This document shows positions 25,991-39,649 of a DNA stretch of 64,000 nt, piece by piece. The stretch is from Diadophis punctatus similis (Eukaryota; Chordata; Lepidosauria; Squamata; Dipsadidae). Each line of letters starts with the position of its first letter. The stretch's first letter is position 1. The stretch is taken from assembly GCA_023053685.1 (NCBI GenBank), contig JALIGW010000285.1, positions 42,054 through 106,053 on the forward strand. Direction: 5' to 3'. A program made the translations under genes and the position numbers. The notes under the pieces were generated by a model. The model saw only the letters and a list, made by a program, of their open reading frames with translations. It was not told the origin of the DNA and did no database searches.

Positions 25991-28677
25991 AAACACCTCA
26001 GAAATGAAAAGAAACACATATTCCTGTTCCCCAGGGACTGGAAAGCCGAATTCTCGCTTGATTTTCGATTCCAAGCCTTCGCTGAAGAGCTAGCCCAAAG
26101 TCTAACACAGCATTCGCCTTATTTCTCAATTCAGCCCAAAAACATCACTTTTGACAAACACCTCAGAAATGAAAAAGTAACACATATTCCTGTTCCCCAC
26201 GGGCTGGAAAGCCGAATTCTCGCTTGATTTTCGATTCCAAGCCTTCCCTTAAGAGCTAGCCCAAGGTCTAACACAGAATTCGCCTCAGTTCTCAATTCAG
26301 CCAAAAAACATGACTTTTGACAAACACCTCAGAAATGAAAATGAAACACATATTCCTGTTCTGCACAGGCTGGAAAGCCGAATTCTCGCTTGATTTTTGA
26401 TTCCGACCTTTCCCTGAAGAGCTAGCCCAAGGTCTAACACAGCATTCGCCTTATTTCTCAATTCAGCCCAAAAACATCACTTTTGACAAACACCTCAGAA
26501 ATGAAAACGAAACACATATTCCTGTTCCCCACAGGCTGGAAAGCCGAATTCTCGCTTGATTTTTGATTCCGACCTTTCCCTGAAGAGCTAGCCCAAGGTC
26601 TAACCCAGCATTCGCCTTATTTCTCAATTCAGCCCAAAAACATTACTTTTGGCAAACACCTCAGAAATGAAAAAGAAACACATATTCCTGTTCCCCATGG
26701 GCTGGAAAGCCGAATTCTCGCTTGATTTTCGATTCCAAGCCTTCGCTGAAGAGCTAGCCCAAAGTCTAACACAGCTTTCTCCTTATTTCTCAATTCAGCC
26801 CAAAAACATCACTTTTGACAAACACCTCAGAAATGAAAAGAAACACATATTCCTGTTCCCCAGGGGCTGGAAAGCCAAATTCTCACTTGATTTTCGATTC
26901 CAAGCCTTCCCTGAAGAGCTAGCCCAAGGTCTAAAACAGAATTCGCCTTAGTTCTCAATTCAGCCAAAAAACATCACTTTTGACAAACACCTCAGAAATG
27001 AAAAAGAAACACATATTCCTGTTCCCCACGTGCTGGAAAGCCGAATTCTCGCTTGAATTTTGATTCCGAGCCTACCCTGAAGAGCTAGCCCAAAGTGTAA
27101 CGCAGCATTCGCCTTAGGACTCAATACAGCCAAAAAACATGACTTTTGACAAACACCTCAGAAATGAAAATGAAACACATATTCCTGTTCCCCACAGGCT
27201 GGAAAGCCGAATTCTCGCTTGATTTTTGATTCCGACCTTTCCCTGAAGAGCTAGCCCAAGGTCTAACACAGCATTCGCCTTATTTCTCAATTCAGCCCAA
27301 AAACATCACTTTTGGCAAACACCTCAGAAATGAAAAGAAACACATATTCCTGTTCCCCAGGGACTGGAAAGCCGAATTCTCGCTTGATTTTCGATTCCAA
27401 TCCTTCGCTGAAGAGCTAGCCCAAAGTCTAACACAGCATTCGCCTTATTTCTCAATTCAGCCCAAAAACATCACTTTTGACAAACACCTCAGAAATGAAA
27501 AAGTAACACATATTCCTGTTCCCCACGGGCTGGAAAGCCGAATTCTCGCTTGATTTTCGATTCCAAGCCTTCCCTTAAGAGCTAGCCCAAGGTCTAACAC
27601 AGAATTCGCCTTATTTCTCAATTCAGCCAAAAAGCATCACTTTTGACAAACACCTCAGAAATGAAAATGAAACACATATTCCTGTTCCCCACGGGTTGCA
27701 AAGCCGAATTCTCACTTGATTTTTGATTCCGACCTTTCCCTGAAGAGCTAGCCCAAGGTCTAACACAGCATTCGCCTTATTTCTCAATTCAGCCCAAAAA
27801 CATCACTTTTGGCAAACACCTCAGAAATGAAAAGAAACACATATTCCTGTTCCCCAGGGACTGGAAAGCCGAATTCTCGCTTGATTTTCGATTCCAATCC
27901 TTCGCTGAAGAGCTAGCCCAAAGTCTAACACAGCATTCGCCTTATTTCTCAATTCAGCCCAAAAACATCACTTTTGACAAACACCTCAGAAATGAAAAAG
28001 TAACACATATTCCTGTTCCCCACGGGCTGGAAAGCCGAATTCTCGCTTGATTTTCGATTCCAAGCCTTCCCTTAAGAGCTAGCCCAAGGTCTAACACAGA
28101 ATTCGCCTCAGTTCTCAATTCAGCCAAAAAACATGACTTTTGACAAACACCTCAGAAATGAAAATGAAACACATATTCCTGTTCTGCACAGGCTGGAAAG
28201 CCGAATTCTCGCTTGATTTTTGATTCCGACCTTTCCCTGAAGAGCTAGCCCAAGGTCTAACACAGCATTCGCCTTATTTCTCAATTCAGCCCAAAAACAT
28301 CACTTTTGACAAACACCTCAGAAATGAAAACGAAACACATATTCCTGTTCCCCACAGGCTGGAAAGCCGAATTCTCGCTTGATTTTTGATTCCGACCTTT
28401 CCCTGAAGAGCTAGCCCAAGGTCTAACACAGCATTCGCCTTATTTCTCAATTCAGCCCAAAAACATCACTTTTGGCAAACACCTCAGAAATGAAAAGAAA
28501 CACATATTCCTGTTCCCCAGGGGCTGGAAAGCCAAATTCTCGCTTGATTTTCGATTCCAAGCCTTCCCTGAAGAGCTAGCCCAAGGTCTAAAACAGAATT
28601 CGCCTTAGTTCTCAATTCAGCCAAAAAACATCACTTTTGACAAACACCTCAGAAATGAAAAAGAAACACATATTCCT
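25695..28677 (+). repeat. Eight- and ten-monomer blocks with a tandem trimer
   Basis: C monomers start at 25695, 27021 and 28678, spacings of 1,326 bp (eight monomers) and 1,657 bp (ten monomers). The eight-monomer block joins C-A-D-E-F to a G-like monomer, H and B. In the ten-monomer block a three-monomer segment is repeated 497 bp apart. Both D copies there share CCAATCCTTCGC (near 27396 and 27896), which I did not see elsewhere, and the monomer between them has CCACGGGTTGCAAAG (27687). Confidence 0.78.
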
Positions 28678-30337
28678 GTTCCCCACGTGCTGGAAAGCCG
28701 AATTCTCGCTTGAATTTTGATTCCGAGCCTACCCTGAAGAGCTAGCCCAAAGTGTAACGCAGCATTCGCCTTAGGACTCAATACAGCCAAAAAACATGAC
28801 TTTTGACAAACACCTCAGAAATGAAAATGAAACACATATTCCTGTTCCCCACAGGCTGGAAAGCCGAATTCTCGCTTGATTTTTGATTCCGACCTTTCCC
28901 TGAAGAGCTAGCCCAAGGTCTAACACAGCATTCGCCTTATTTCTCAATTCAGCCCAAAAACATCACTTTTGGCAAACACCTCAGAAATGAAAAAGAAACA
29001 CATATTCCTGTTCCCCACAGGCTGGAAAGCCGAATTCTCGCTCGATTTTTGATTCCGACCTTTCCCTGAAGAGCTAGCCCAAGGTCTAACCCAGCATTCG
29101 CCTTATTTCTCAATTCAGCCCAAAAACATTACTTTTGGCAAACACCTCAGAAATGAAAAAGAAACACATATTCCTGTTCCCCATGGGCTGGAAAGCCGAA
29201 TTCTCGCTTGATTTTCGATTCCAAGCCTTCGCTGAAGAGCTAGCCCAAAGTCTAACACAGCTTTCTCCTTATTTCTCAATTCAGCCCAAAAACATCACTT
29301 TTGACAAACACCTCAGAAATGAAAAAGAAACACATATTCCTGTTCCCCAGGGACTGGAAAGCCGAATTCTCGCTTGATTTTCGATTCCAAGCCTTCGCTG
29401 AAGAGCTAGCCCAAAGTCTAACACAGCATTCGCCTTATTTCTCAATTCAGCCCAAAAACATCACTTTTGACAAACACCTCAGAAATGAAAAAGTAACACA
29501 TATTCCTGTTCCCCACGGGCTGGAAAGCCGAATTCTCGCTTGATTTTCGATTCCAAGCCTTCCCTGAAGAGCTAGCCCAAGGTCTGACACAGAATTCGCC
29601 TCAGTTCTCAATTTAGCCAAAAAACATGACTTTTGACAAACACCTCAGAAATGAAAATGAAACACATATTCCTGTTCCGCACAGGCTGGAAAGCCGAATT
29701 CTCACTTGATTTTTGATTCCGACCTTTCCCTGAAGAGCTAGCCCAAGGTCTAACACAGCATTCGCCTTATTTCTCAATTCAGCCCAAAAACATCACTTTT
29801 GACAAACACCTCAGAAATGAAAATGAAACACATATTCCTGTTCCCCACAGGCTGGAAAGCCGAATTCTCGCTTCATTTTTGATTCCGACCTTTCCCTGAA
29901 GAGCTAGCCCAAGGTCTAACACAGCATTCGCCTTATTTCTCAATTCAGCCCAAAAACATCACTTTTGACAAACACCTCAGAAATGAAAATGAAACACATA
30001 TTCCTGTTCCGCACAGGCTGGAAAGCCGAATTCTCGCTTCATTTTTGATTCCGACCTTTCCCTGAAGAGCTAGCCCAAGGTCTAACACAGCATTTGCCTT
30101 ATTTCTCAATTCAGCCCAAAAACATCACTTTTGACAAACACCTCAGAAATGAAAAAGAAACACATATTCCTGTTCCCCACAGGCTGGAAAGCCGAATTCT
30201 CTCTCGATTTTTGATTCCGACCATTCCCTGAAGAGCTAGCCCAAGGTCTAACCCAGCATTCGCCTTATTTCTCAATTCAGCCCAAAAACATCACTTTTGA
30301 CAAACACCTCAGAAATGAAAATGAAACACATATTCCT

Positions 30338-30503
30338 GTTCCCCACAGGCTGGAAAGCCGAATTCTCGCTTGATTTTTGATTCCGAGCCTACCCTGAAGA
30401 GCTAGCCCAAAGTCTAACACAGCATTCGCCTTAGGATTCAATTCAGTCCAAAAATATCACTTTTGACAAACACCTCAGAAATGAAAAAGAAACACATATT
30501 CCT
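30338..30503 (+). repeat. J monomer (TTAGGATTC, AATATCAC)
   Basis: J combines CCTACCCTGAAG, AAAGTCTAACACAGC, TTAGGATTCAATTCAGTCC and AAAAATATCAC. It occurs at 30338, 32822, 35974, 38789, 40115, 44757, 47572 and 48898, and as J' (with GAAAGCTGAA and GAATTTTTATTCCGAG) at 53206, 55359, 58009, 60162 and 62315. I saw none left of 30.3 kb. It acts as a punctuation monomer between runs of dimers in the right half. Confidence 0.85.
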
Positions 30504-30835
30504 GTTCCCCACGGGCTGGAAAGCCGAATTCTCGCTTGATTTTCGATTCCAAGCCTTCGCTGAAGAGCTAGCCCAAGGTCTAACACAGAATTCGCCTCAG
30601 TTCTCAATTCAGCCAAAAAACATGACTTTTGACAAACACCTCAGAAATGAAAATGAAACACATATTCCTGTTCCGCACAGGCTGGAAAGCCGAATTCTCA
30701 CTTGATTTTTGATTCCGACCTTTCCCTGAAGAGCTAGCCCAAGGTCTAACACAGCATTCGCCTTATTTCTCAATTCAGCCCAAAAACATCACTTTTGACA
30801 AACACCTCAGAAATGAAAAAGAAACACATATTCCT

Positions 30836-32821
30836 GTTCCCCACAGGCTGGAAAGCCGAATTCTCGCTTGATTTTTGATTCCGACCTTTCCCTGAAGAGC
30901 TAGCCCAAGGTCTAACACAGCATTCGCCTTATTTCTCATTTCAGCCCAAAAACATCACTTTTGGCAAACACCTCAGAAATGAAAAGAAACACATATTCCT
31001 GTTCCCCAGGGGCTGGAAAGCCAAATTCTCGCTTGATTTTCGATTCCAAGCCTTCGCTGAAGAGCTAGCCCAAAGTCTAACACAGCATTCGCCTTATTTC
31101 TCAATTCAGCCCAAAAACATCACTTTTGACAAACACATCAGAAATGAAAAAGAAACACATATTCCTGTTCCCCACAGGCTGGAAAGCCGAATTCTCGCTT
31201 GATTTTTGATTCCGACCTTTCCCTGAAGAGCTAGCCCAAGGTCTAACACAGCATTCGCCTTATTTCTCATTTCAGCCCAAAAACATCACTTTTGGCAAAC
31301 ACCTCAGAAATGAAAAGAAACACATATTCCTGTTCCCCAGGGGCTGGAAAGCCGAATTCTCGCTTGATTTTCGATTCCAAGCCTTCGCTGAAGAGCTAGC
31401 CCAAAGTCTAACACAGCATTCGCCTTATTTTTCAATTCAGCCCAAAAACATCACTTTTGACAAACACCTCAGAAATGAAAATGAAACACATATTCCTGTT
31501 CCCCGCAGGCTGGAAAGCCGAATTCTCGCTTCATTTTTGATTCCGACCTTTCCCTGAAGAGCTAGCCCAAGGTCTAACACAGCATTCGCCTTATTTCTCA
31601 TTTCAGCCCAAAAACATCACTTTTGGCAAACACCTCAGAAATGAAAAGAAACACATATTCCTGTTCCGCACAGGCTGGAAAGCCGAATTCTCGCTTGATT
31701 TTTGATTCCAAGCCTTCGCTGAAGAGCTAGCCCAAAGTCTAACACAGCATTCGCCTTATTTCTCAATTCAGCCCAAAAACATCACTTTTGACAAACACCT
31801 CAGAAATGAAAAAGAAACACATATTCCTGTTCCCCACAGGCTGGAAAGCCGAATTCTCGCTTGATTTTTGATTCCGACCTTTCCCTGAAGAGCTAGCCCA
31901 AGGTCTAACACAGCATTCGCCTTATTTCTCATTTCAGCCCAAAAACATCACTTTTGGCAAACACCTCAGAAATGAAAAGAAACACATATTCCTGTTCCCC
32001 AGGGGCTGGAAAGCCGAATTCTCGCTTGATTTTCGATTCCAAGCCTTCGCTGAAGAGCTAGCCCAAAGTCTAACACAGCATTCGCCTTATTTCTCAATTC
32101 AGCCCAAAAACATCACTTTTGACAAACACCTCAGAAATGAAAAAGAAACACATATTCCTGTTCCCCACAGGCTGGAAAGCCGAATTCTCGCTTCATTTTT
32201 GATTCCGACCTTTCCCTGAAGAGCTAGCCCAAGGTCTAACACAGCATTCGCCTTATTTCTCATTTCAGCCCAAAAACATCACTTTTGGCAAACACCTCAG
32301 AAATGAAAAGAAACACATATTCCTGTTCCCCAGGGGCTGGAAAGCCGAATTCTCGCTTGATTTTCGATTCCAAGCCTTCGCTGAAGAGCTAGCCCAAAGT
32401 CTAACACAGCATTCGCCTCATTTCTCAATTCAGCCCAAAAACATCACTTTTGACAAACACCTCAGAAATGAAAATGAAACACATACTCCTGTTCCCCACA
32501 GGCTGGAAAGCCGAATTCTCGCTTCATTTTTGATTCCGACCTTTCCCTGAAGAGCTAGCCCAAGGTCTAACACAGCATTCGCCTTATTTCTCATTTCAGC
32601 CCAAAAACATCACTTTTGGCAAACACCTCAGAAATGAAAAGAAACACATATTCCTGTTCCCCAGGGGCTGGAAAGCCGAATTCTCGCTTGATTTTCGATT
32701 CCAAGCCTTCGCTGAAGAGCTAGCCCAAAGTCTAACACAGCATTCGCCTTATTTCTCAATTCAGCCCAAAAACATCACTTTTGACAAACACCTCAGAAAT
32801 GAAAATGAAACACATATTCCT
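30836..32821 (+). repeat. Six tandem 331-bp dimers
   Basis: Dimers start at 30836, 31167, 31498, 31829, 32160 and 32491, and a J monomer begins at 32822. The first monomer of each is 165 bp (TTGATTTTTG or TTCATTTTTG, CTCATTTCAG, TTTTGGC, GAAAAGAAAC). The second is 166 bp (mostly CCAGGGGCTGG, CCAAGCCTTCGCTGAAG, CTCAATTCAG, TTTTGAC). This is the first appearance of the dimer organisation that dominates the rest of the window. Confidence 0.88.
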
Positions 32822-35800
32822 GTTCCCCACAGGCTGGAAAGCCGAATTCTCGCTTGATTTTTGATTCCGAGCCTACCCTGAAGAGCTAGCCCAAAGTCTA
32901 ACACAGCATTCGCCTTAGGATTCAATTCAGTCCAAAAATATCACTTTTGACAAACACCTCAGAAATGAAAAAGAAACACATATTCCTGTTCCCCACGGGC
33001 TGGAAAGCCGAATTCTCGCTTGATTTTCGATTCCAAGCCTTCGCTGAAGAGCTAGCCCAAGGTCTAACACAGAATTCGCCTCAGTTCTCAATTCAGCCAA
33101 AAAACATGACTTTTGACAAACACCTCAGAAATGAAAATGAAACACATATTCCTGTTCCGCACAGGCTGGAAAGCCGAATTCTCACTTGATTTTTGATTCC
33201 GACCTTTCCCTGAAGAGCTAGCCCAAGGTCTAACACAGCATTCGCCTTATTTCTCAATTCAGCCCAAAAACATCACTTTTGACAAACACCTCAGAAATGA
33301 AAAAGAAACACATATTCCTGTTCCCCACAGGCTGGAAAGCCGAATTCTCGCTTGATTTTTGATTCCGACAATTCCCTGAAGAGCTAGCCCAAGGTCTAAC
33401 ACAGCATTCGCCTTATTTCTCATTTCAGCCCAAAAACATCACTTTTGGCAAACACCTCAGAAATGAAAAGAAACACATATTCCTGTTCCCCAGGGACTGG
33501 AAAGCCGAATTCTCGCTTGATTTTCGATTCCAAGCCTTCGCTGAAGAGCTAGCCCAAAGTCTAACACAGCATTCGCCTTATTTCTCAATTCAGCCCAAAA
33601 ACATCACTTTTGACAAACACCTCAGAAATGAAAAAGTAACACATATTCCTGTTCCCCACGGGCTGGAAAGCCGAATTCTCGCTTGATTTTCGATTCCAAG
33701 CCTTCCCTTAAGAGCTAGCCCAAGGTCTAACACAGAATTCGCCTCAGTTCTCAATTCAGCCAAAAAACATGACTTTTGACAAACACCTCAGAAATGAAAA
33801 TGAAACACATATTCCTGTTCTGCACAGGCTGGAAAGCCGAATTCTCGCTTGATTTTTGATTCCGACCTTTCCCTGAAGAGCTAGCCCAAGGTCTAACACA
33901 GCATTCGCCTTATTTCTCAATTCAGCCCAAAAACATCACTTTTGACAAACACCTCAGAAATGAAAACGAAACACATATTCCTGTTCCCCACAGGCTGGAA
34001 AGCCGAATTCTCGCTTGATTTTTGATTCCGACCTTTCCCTGAAGAGCTAGCCCAAGGTCTAACACAGCATTCGCCTTATTTCTCAATTCAGCCCAAAAAC
34101 ATCACTTTTGGCAAACACCTCAGAAATGAAAAGAAACACATATTCCTGTTCCCCAGGGGCTGGAAAGCCAAATTCTCGCTTGATTTTCGATTCCAAGCCT
34201 TCCCTGAAGAGCTAGCCCAAGGTCTAAAACAGAATTCGCCTTAGTTCTCAATTCAGCCAAAAACCATCACTTTTGACAAACACCTCAGAAATGAAAAAGA
34301 AACACATATTCCTGTTCCCCACGTGCTGGAAAGCCGAATTCTCGCTTGAATTTTGATTCCGAGCCTACCCTGAAGAGCTAGCCCAAAGTGTAACGCAGCA
34401 TTCGCCTTAGGACTCAATACAGCCAAAAAACATGACTTTTGACAAACACCTCAGAAATGAAAATGAAACACATATTCCTGTTCCCCACAGGCTGGAAAGC
34501 CGAATTCTCGCTTGATTTTTGATTCCGACCTTTCCCTGAAGAGCTAGCCCAAGGTCTAACACAGCATTCGCCTTATTTCTCAATTCAGCCCAAAAACATC
34601 ACTTTTGGCAAACACCTCAGAAATGAAAAAGAAACACATATTCCTGTTCCCCACAGGCTGGAAAGCCGAATTCTCGCTCGATTTTTGATTCCGACCTTTC
34701 CCTGAAGAGCTAGCCCAAGGTCTAACCCAGCATTCGCCTTATTTCTCAATTCAGCCCAAAAACATTACTTTTGGCAAACACCTCAGAAATGAAAAAGAAA
34801 CACATATTCCTGTTCCCCATGGGCTGGAAAGCCGAATTCTCGCTTGATTTTCGATTCCAAGCCTTCGCTGAAGAGCTAGCCCAAAGTCTAACACAGCTTT
34901 CTCCTTATTTCTCAATTCAGCCCAAAAACATCACTTTTGACAAACACCTCAGAAATGAAAAAGAAACACATATTCCTGTTCCCCAGGGACTGGAAAGCCG
35001 AATTCTCGCTTGATTTTCGATTCCAAGCCTTCGCTGAAGAGCTAGCCCAAAGTCTAACACAGCATTCGCCTTATTTCTCAATTCAGCCCAAAAACATCAC
35101 TTTTGACAAACACCTCAGAAATGAAAAAGTAACACATATTCCTGTTCCCCACGGGCTGGAAAGCCGAATTCTCGCTTGATTTTCGATTCCAAGCCTTCCC
35201 TGAAGAGCTAGCCCAAGGTCTGACACAGAATTCGCCTCAGTTCTCAATTTAGCCAAAAAACATGACTTTTGACAAACACCTCAGAAATGAAAATGAAACA
35301 CATATTCCTGTTCCGCACAGGCTGGAAAGCCGAATTCTCGCTTGATTTTTGATTCCGACCTTTCCCTGAAGAGCTAGCCCAAGGTCTAACACAGCATTCG
35401 CCTTATTTCTCAATTCAGCCCAAAAACATCACTTTTGACAAACACCTCAGAAATGAAAATGAAACACATATTCCTGTTCCCCACAGGCTGGAAAGCCGAA
35501 TTCTCGCTTCATTTTTGATTCCGACCTTTCCCTGAAGAGCTAGCCCAAGGTCTAACACAGCATTCGCCTTATTTCTCAATTCAGCCCAAAAACATCACTT
35601 TTGACAAACACCTCAGAAATGAAAATGAAACACATATTCCTGTTCCGCACAGGCTGGAAAGCCGAATTCTCGCTTCATTTTTGATTCCGACCTTTCCCTG
35701 AAGAGCTAGCCCAAGGTCTAACACAGCATTTGCCTTATTTCTCAATTCAGCCCAAAAACATCACTTTTGACAAACACCTCAGAAATGAAAAAGAAACACA

Positions 35801-36471
35801 TATTCCTGTTCCCCACAGGCTGGAAAGCCGAATTCTCTCTCGATTTTTGATTCCGACCATTCCCTGAAGAGCTAGCCCAAGGTCTAACCCAGCATTCGCC
35901 TTATTTCTCAATTCAGCCCAAAAACATCACTTTTGACAAACACCTCAGAAATGAAAATGAAACACATATTCCTGTTCCCCACAGGCTGGAAAGCCGAATT
36001 CTCGCTTGATTTTTGATTCCGAGCCTACCCTGAAGAGCTAGCCCAAAGTCTAACACAGCATTCGCCTTAGGATTCAATTCAGTCCAAAAATATCACTTTT
36101 GACAAACACCTCAGAAATGAAAAAGAAACACATATTCCTGTTCCCCACGGGCTGGAAAGCCGAATTCTCGCTTGATTTTCGATTCCAAGCCTTCGCTGAA
36201 GAGCTAGCCCAAGGTCTAACACAGAATTCGCCTCAGTTCTCAATTCAGCCAAAAAACATGACTTTTGACAAACACCTCAGAAATGAAAATGAAACACATA
36301 TTCCTGTTCCGCACAGGCTGGAAAGCCGAATTCTCACTTGATTTTTGATTCCGACCTTTCCCTGAAGAGCTAGCCCAAGGTCTAACACAGCATTCGCCTT
36401 ATTTCTCAATTCAGCCCAAAAACATCACTTTTGACAAACACCTCAGAAATGAAAAAGAAACACATATTCCT

Positions 36472-38788
36472 GTTCCCCACAGGCTGGAAAGCCGAATTCT
36501 CGCTTGATTTTTGATTCCGACCTTTCCCTGAAGAGCTAGCCCAAGGTCTAACACAGCATTCGCCTTATTTCTCATTTCAGCCCAAAAACATCACTTTTGG
36601 CAAACACCTCAGAAATGAAAAGAAACACATATTCCTGTTCCCCAGGGGCTGGAAAGCCAAATTCTCGCTTGATTTTCGATTCCAAGCCTTCGCTGAAGAG
36701 CTAGCCCAAAGTCTAACACAGCATTCGCCTTATTTCTCAATTCAGCCCAAAAACATCACTTTTGACAAACACCTCAGAAATGAAAAAGAAACACATATTC
36801 CTGTTCCCCACAGGCTGGAAAGCCGAATTCTCGCTTGATTTTTGATTCCGACCTTTCCCTGAAGAGCTAGCCCAAGGTCTAACACAGCATTCGCCTTATT
36901 TCTCATTTCAGCCCAAAAACATCACTTTTGGCAAACACCTCAGAAATGAAAAGAAACACATATTCCTGTTCCGCACAGGCTGGAAAGCCGAATTCTCGCT
37001 TGATTTTCGATTCCAAGCCTTCGCTGAAGAGCTAGCCCAAAGTCTAACACAGCATTCGCCTTATTTCTCAATTCAGCCCAAAAACATCACTTTTGACAAA
37101 CACCTCAGAAATGAAAAAGAAACACATATTCCTGTTCCCCACAGGCTGGAAAGCCGAATTCTCGCTTGATTTTTGATTCCGACCTTTCCCTGAAGAGCTA
37201 GCCCAAGGTCTAACACAGCATTCGCCTTATTTCTCATTTCAGCCCAAAAACATCACTTTTGGCAAACACCTCAGAAATGAAAAGAAACACATATTCCTGT
37301 TCCCCAGGGGCTGGAAAGCCGAATTCTCGCTTGATTTTCGATTCCAAGCCTTCGCTGAAGAGCTAGCCCAAAGTCTAACACAGCATTCGCCTTATTTCTC
37401 AATTCAGCCCAAAAACATCACTTTTGACAAACACCTCAGAAATGAAAATGAAACACATATTCCTGTTCCCCACAGGCTGGAAAGCCGAATTCTCGCTTGA
37501 TTTTTGATTCCGACCTTTCCCTGAAGAGCTAGCCCAAGGTCTAACACAGCATTCGCCTTATTTCTCATTTCAGCCCAAAAACATCACTTTTGGCAAACAC
37601 CTCAGAAATGAAAAGAAACACATATTCCTGTTCCCCAGGGGCTGGAAAGCCGAATTCTCGCTTGATTTTCAATTCCAAGCCTTCGCTGAAGAGCTAGCCC
37701 AAAGTCTAACACAGCATTCGCCTTATTTCTCAATTCAGCCCAAAAACATCACTTTTGACAAACACCTCAGAAATGAAAAAGAAACACATATTCCTGTTCC
37801 CCACAGGCTGGAAAGCCGAATTCTCGCTTGATTTTTGATTCCGACCTTTCCCTGAAGAGCTAGCCCAAGGTCTAACACAGCATTCGCCTTATTTCTCATT
37901 TCAGCCCAAAAACATCACTTTTGGCAAACACCTCAGAAATGAAAAGAAACACATATTCCTGTTCCCCAGGGGCTGGAAAGCCGAATTCTCGCTTGATTTT
38001 CGATTCCAAGCCTTCGCTGAAGAGCTAGCCCAAAGTCTAACACAGCATTCGCCTCATTTCTCAATTCAGCCCAAAAACATCACTTTTGACAAACACCTCA
38101 GAAATGAAAATGAAACACATACTCCTGTTCCCCACAGGCTGGAAAGCCGAATTCTCGCTTCATTTTTGATTCCGACCTTTCCCTGAAGAGCTAGCCCAAG
38201 GTCTAACACAGCATTCGCCTTATTTCTCATTTCAGCCCAAAAACATCACTTTTGGCAAACACCTCAGAAATGAAAAGAAACACATATTCCTGTTCCCCAG
38301 GGGCTGGAAAGCCGAATTCTCGCTTGATTTTTGATTCCAAGCCTTCGCTGAAGAGCTAGCCCAAAGTCTAACACAGCATTCGCCTTATTTCTCAATTCAG
38401 CCCAAAAACATCACTTTTGACAAACACCTCAGAAATGAAAATGAAACACATATTCCTGTTCCCCACAGGCTGGAAAGCCGAATTCTCGCTTCATTTTTGA
38501 TTCCGACCTTTCCCTGAAGAGCTAGCCCAAGGTCTAACACAGCATTCGCCTTATTTCTCATTTCAGCCCAAAAACATCACTTTTGGCAAACACCTCAGAA
38601 ATGAAAAGAAACACATATTCCTGTTCCCCAGGGGCTGGAAAGCCGAATTCTCGCTTGATTTTCGATTCCAAGCCTTCGCTGAAGAGCTAGCCCAAAGTCT
38701 AACACAGCATTCGCCTTATTTCTCAATTCAGCCCAAAAACATCACTTTTGACAAACACCTCAGAAATGAAAATGAAACACATATTCCT
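36472..38788 (+). repeat. Seven tandem 331-bp dimers
   Basis: The block is seven dimers long (2,317 bp), one more than its relative at 30836-32821. The added dimer lies around 38.3-38.6 kb, where a TTCATTTTTG/CCAGGGG pair occurs twice in succession. The same seven-dimer form is at 45255-47571 by duplication. A GTTCCGCACAGG start near 36967 and CATACTCC near 38125 identify individual dimers. Confidence 0.82.
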
Positions 38789-39649
38789 GTTCCCCACAGG
38801 CTGGAAAGCCGAATTCTCGCTTGATTTTTGATTCCGAGCCTACCCTGAAGAGCTAGCCCAAAGTCTAACACAGCATTCGCCTTAGGATTCAATTCAGTCC
38901 AAAAATATCACTTTTGACAAACACCTCAGAAATGAAAAAGAAACACATATTCCTGTTCCCCACGGGCTGGAAAGCCGAATTCTCGCTTGATTTTCGATTC
39001 CAAGCCTTCGCTGAAGAGCTAGCCCAAGGTCTAACACAGAATTCGCCTCAGTTCTCAATTCAGCCAAAAAACATGACTTTTGACAAACACCTCAGAAATG
39101 AAAATGAAACACATATTCCTGTTCCGCACAGGCTGGAAAGCCGAATTCTCACTTGATTTTTGATTCCGACCTTTCCCTGAAGAGCTAGCCCAAGGTCTAA
39201 CACAGCATTCGCCTTATTTCTCAATTCAGCCCAAAAACATCACTTTTGACAAACACCTCAGAAATGAAAAAGAAACACATATTCCTGTTCCCCACAGGCT
39301 GGAAAGCCGAATTCTCGCTTGATTTTTGATTCCGACCTTTCCCTGAAGAGCTAGCCCAAGGTCTAACACAGCATTCGCCTTATTTCTCATTTCAGCCCAA
39401 AAACATCACTTTTGGCAAACACCTCAGAAATGAAAAGAAACACATATTCCTGTTCCCCAGGGGCTGGAAAGCCGAATTCTCGCTTGATTTTCGATTCCAA
39501 GCCTTCGCTGAAGAGCTAGCCCAAAGTCTAACACAGCATTCGCCTTATTTCTCAATTCAGCCCAAAAACATCACTTTTGACAAACACCTCAGAAATGAAA
39601 ATGAAACACATATTCCTGTTCCCCACAGGCTGGAAAGCCGAATTCTCGC

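Larger units (their letters stand above)
27860..33490 (+). repeat. 5,636-bp period block, copy 1
   Basis: Markers here recur 5,636 bp to the right: C 28678/34314, H 29176/34812, J 30338/35974 and the CGCCTCATTTCTC variant 32416/38052. The left limit is near 27.86 kb, where the D monomers differ. The stretch 30.9-32.4 kb aligns only loosely because its dimers have been reshuffled. The other copy has one more dimer after 38.4 kb, so the offset of the next J monomer (32822/38789) rises to 5,967. Confidence 0.78.
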
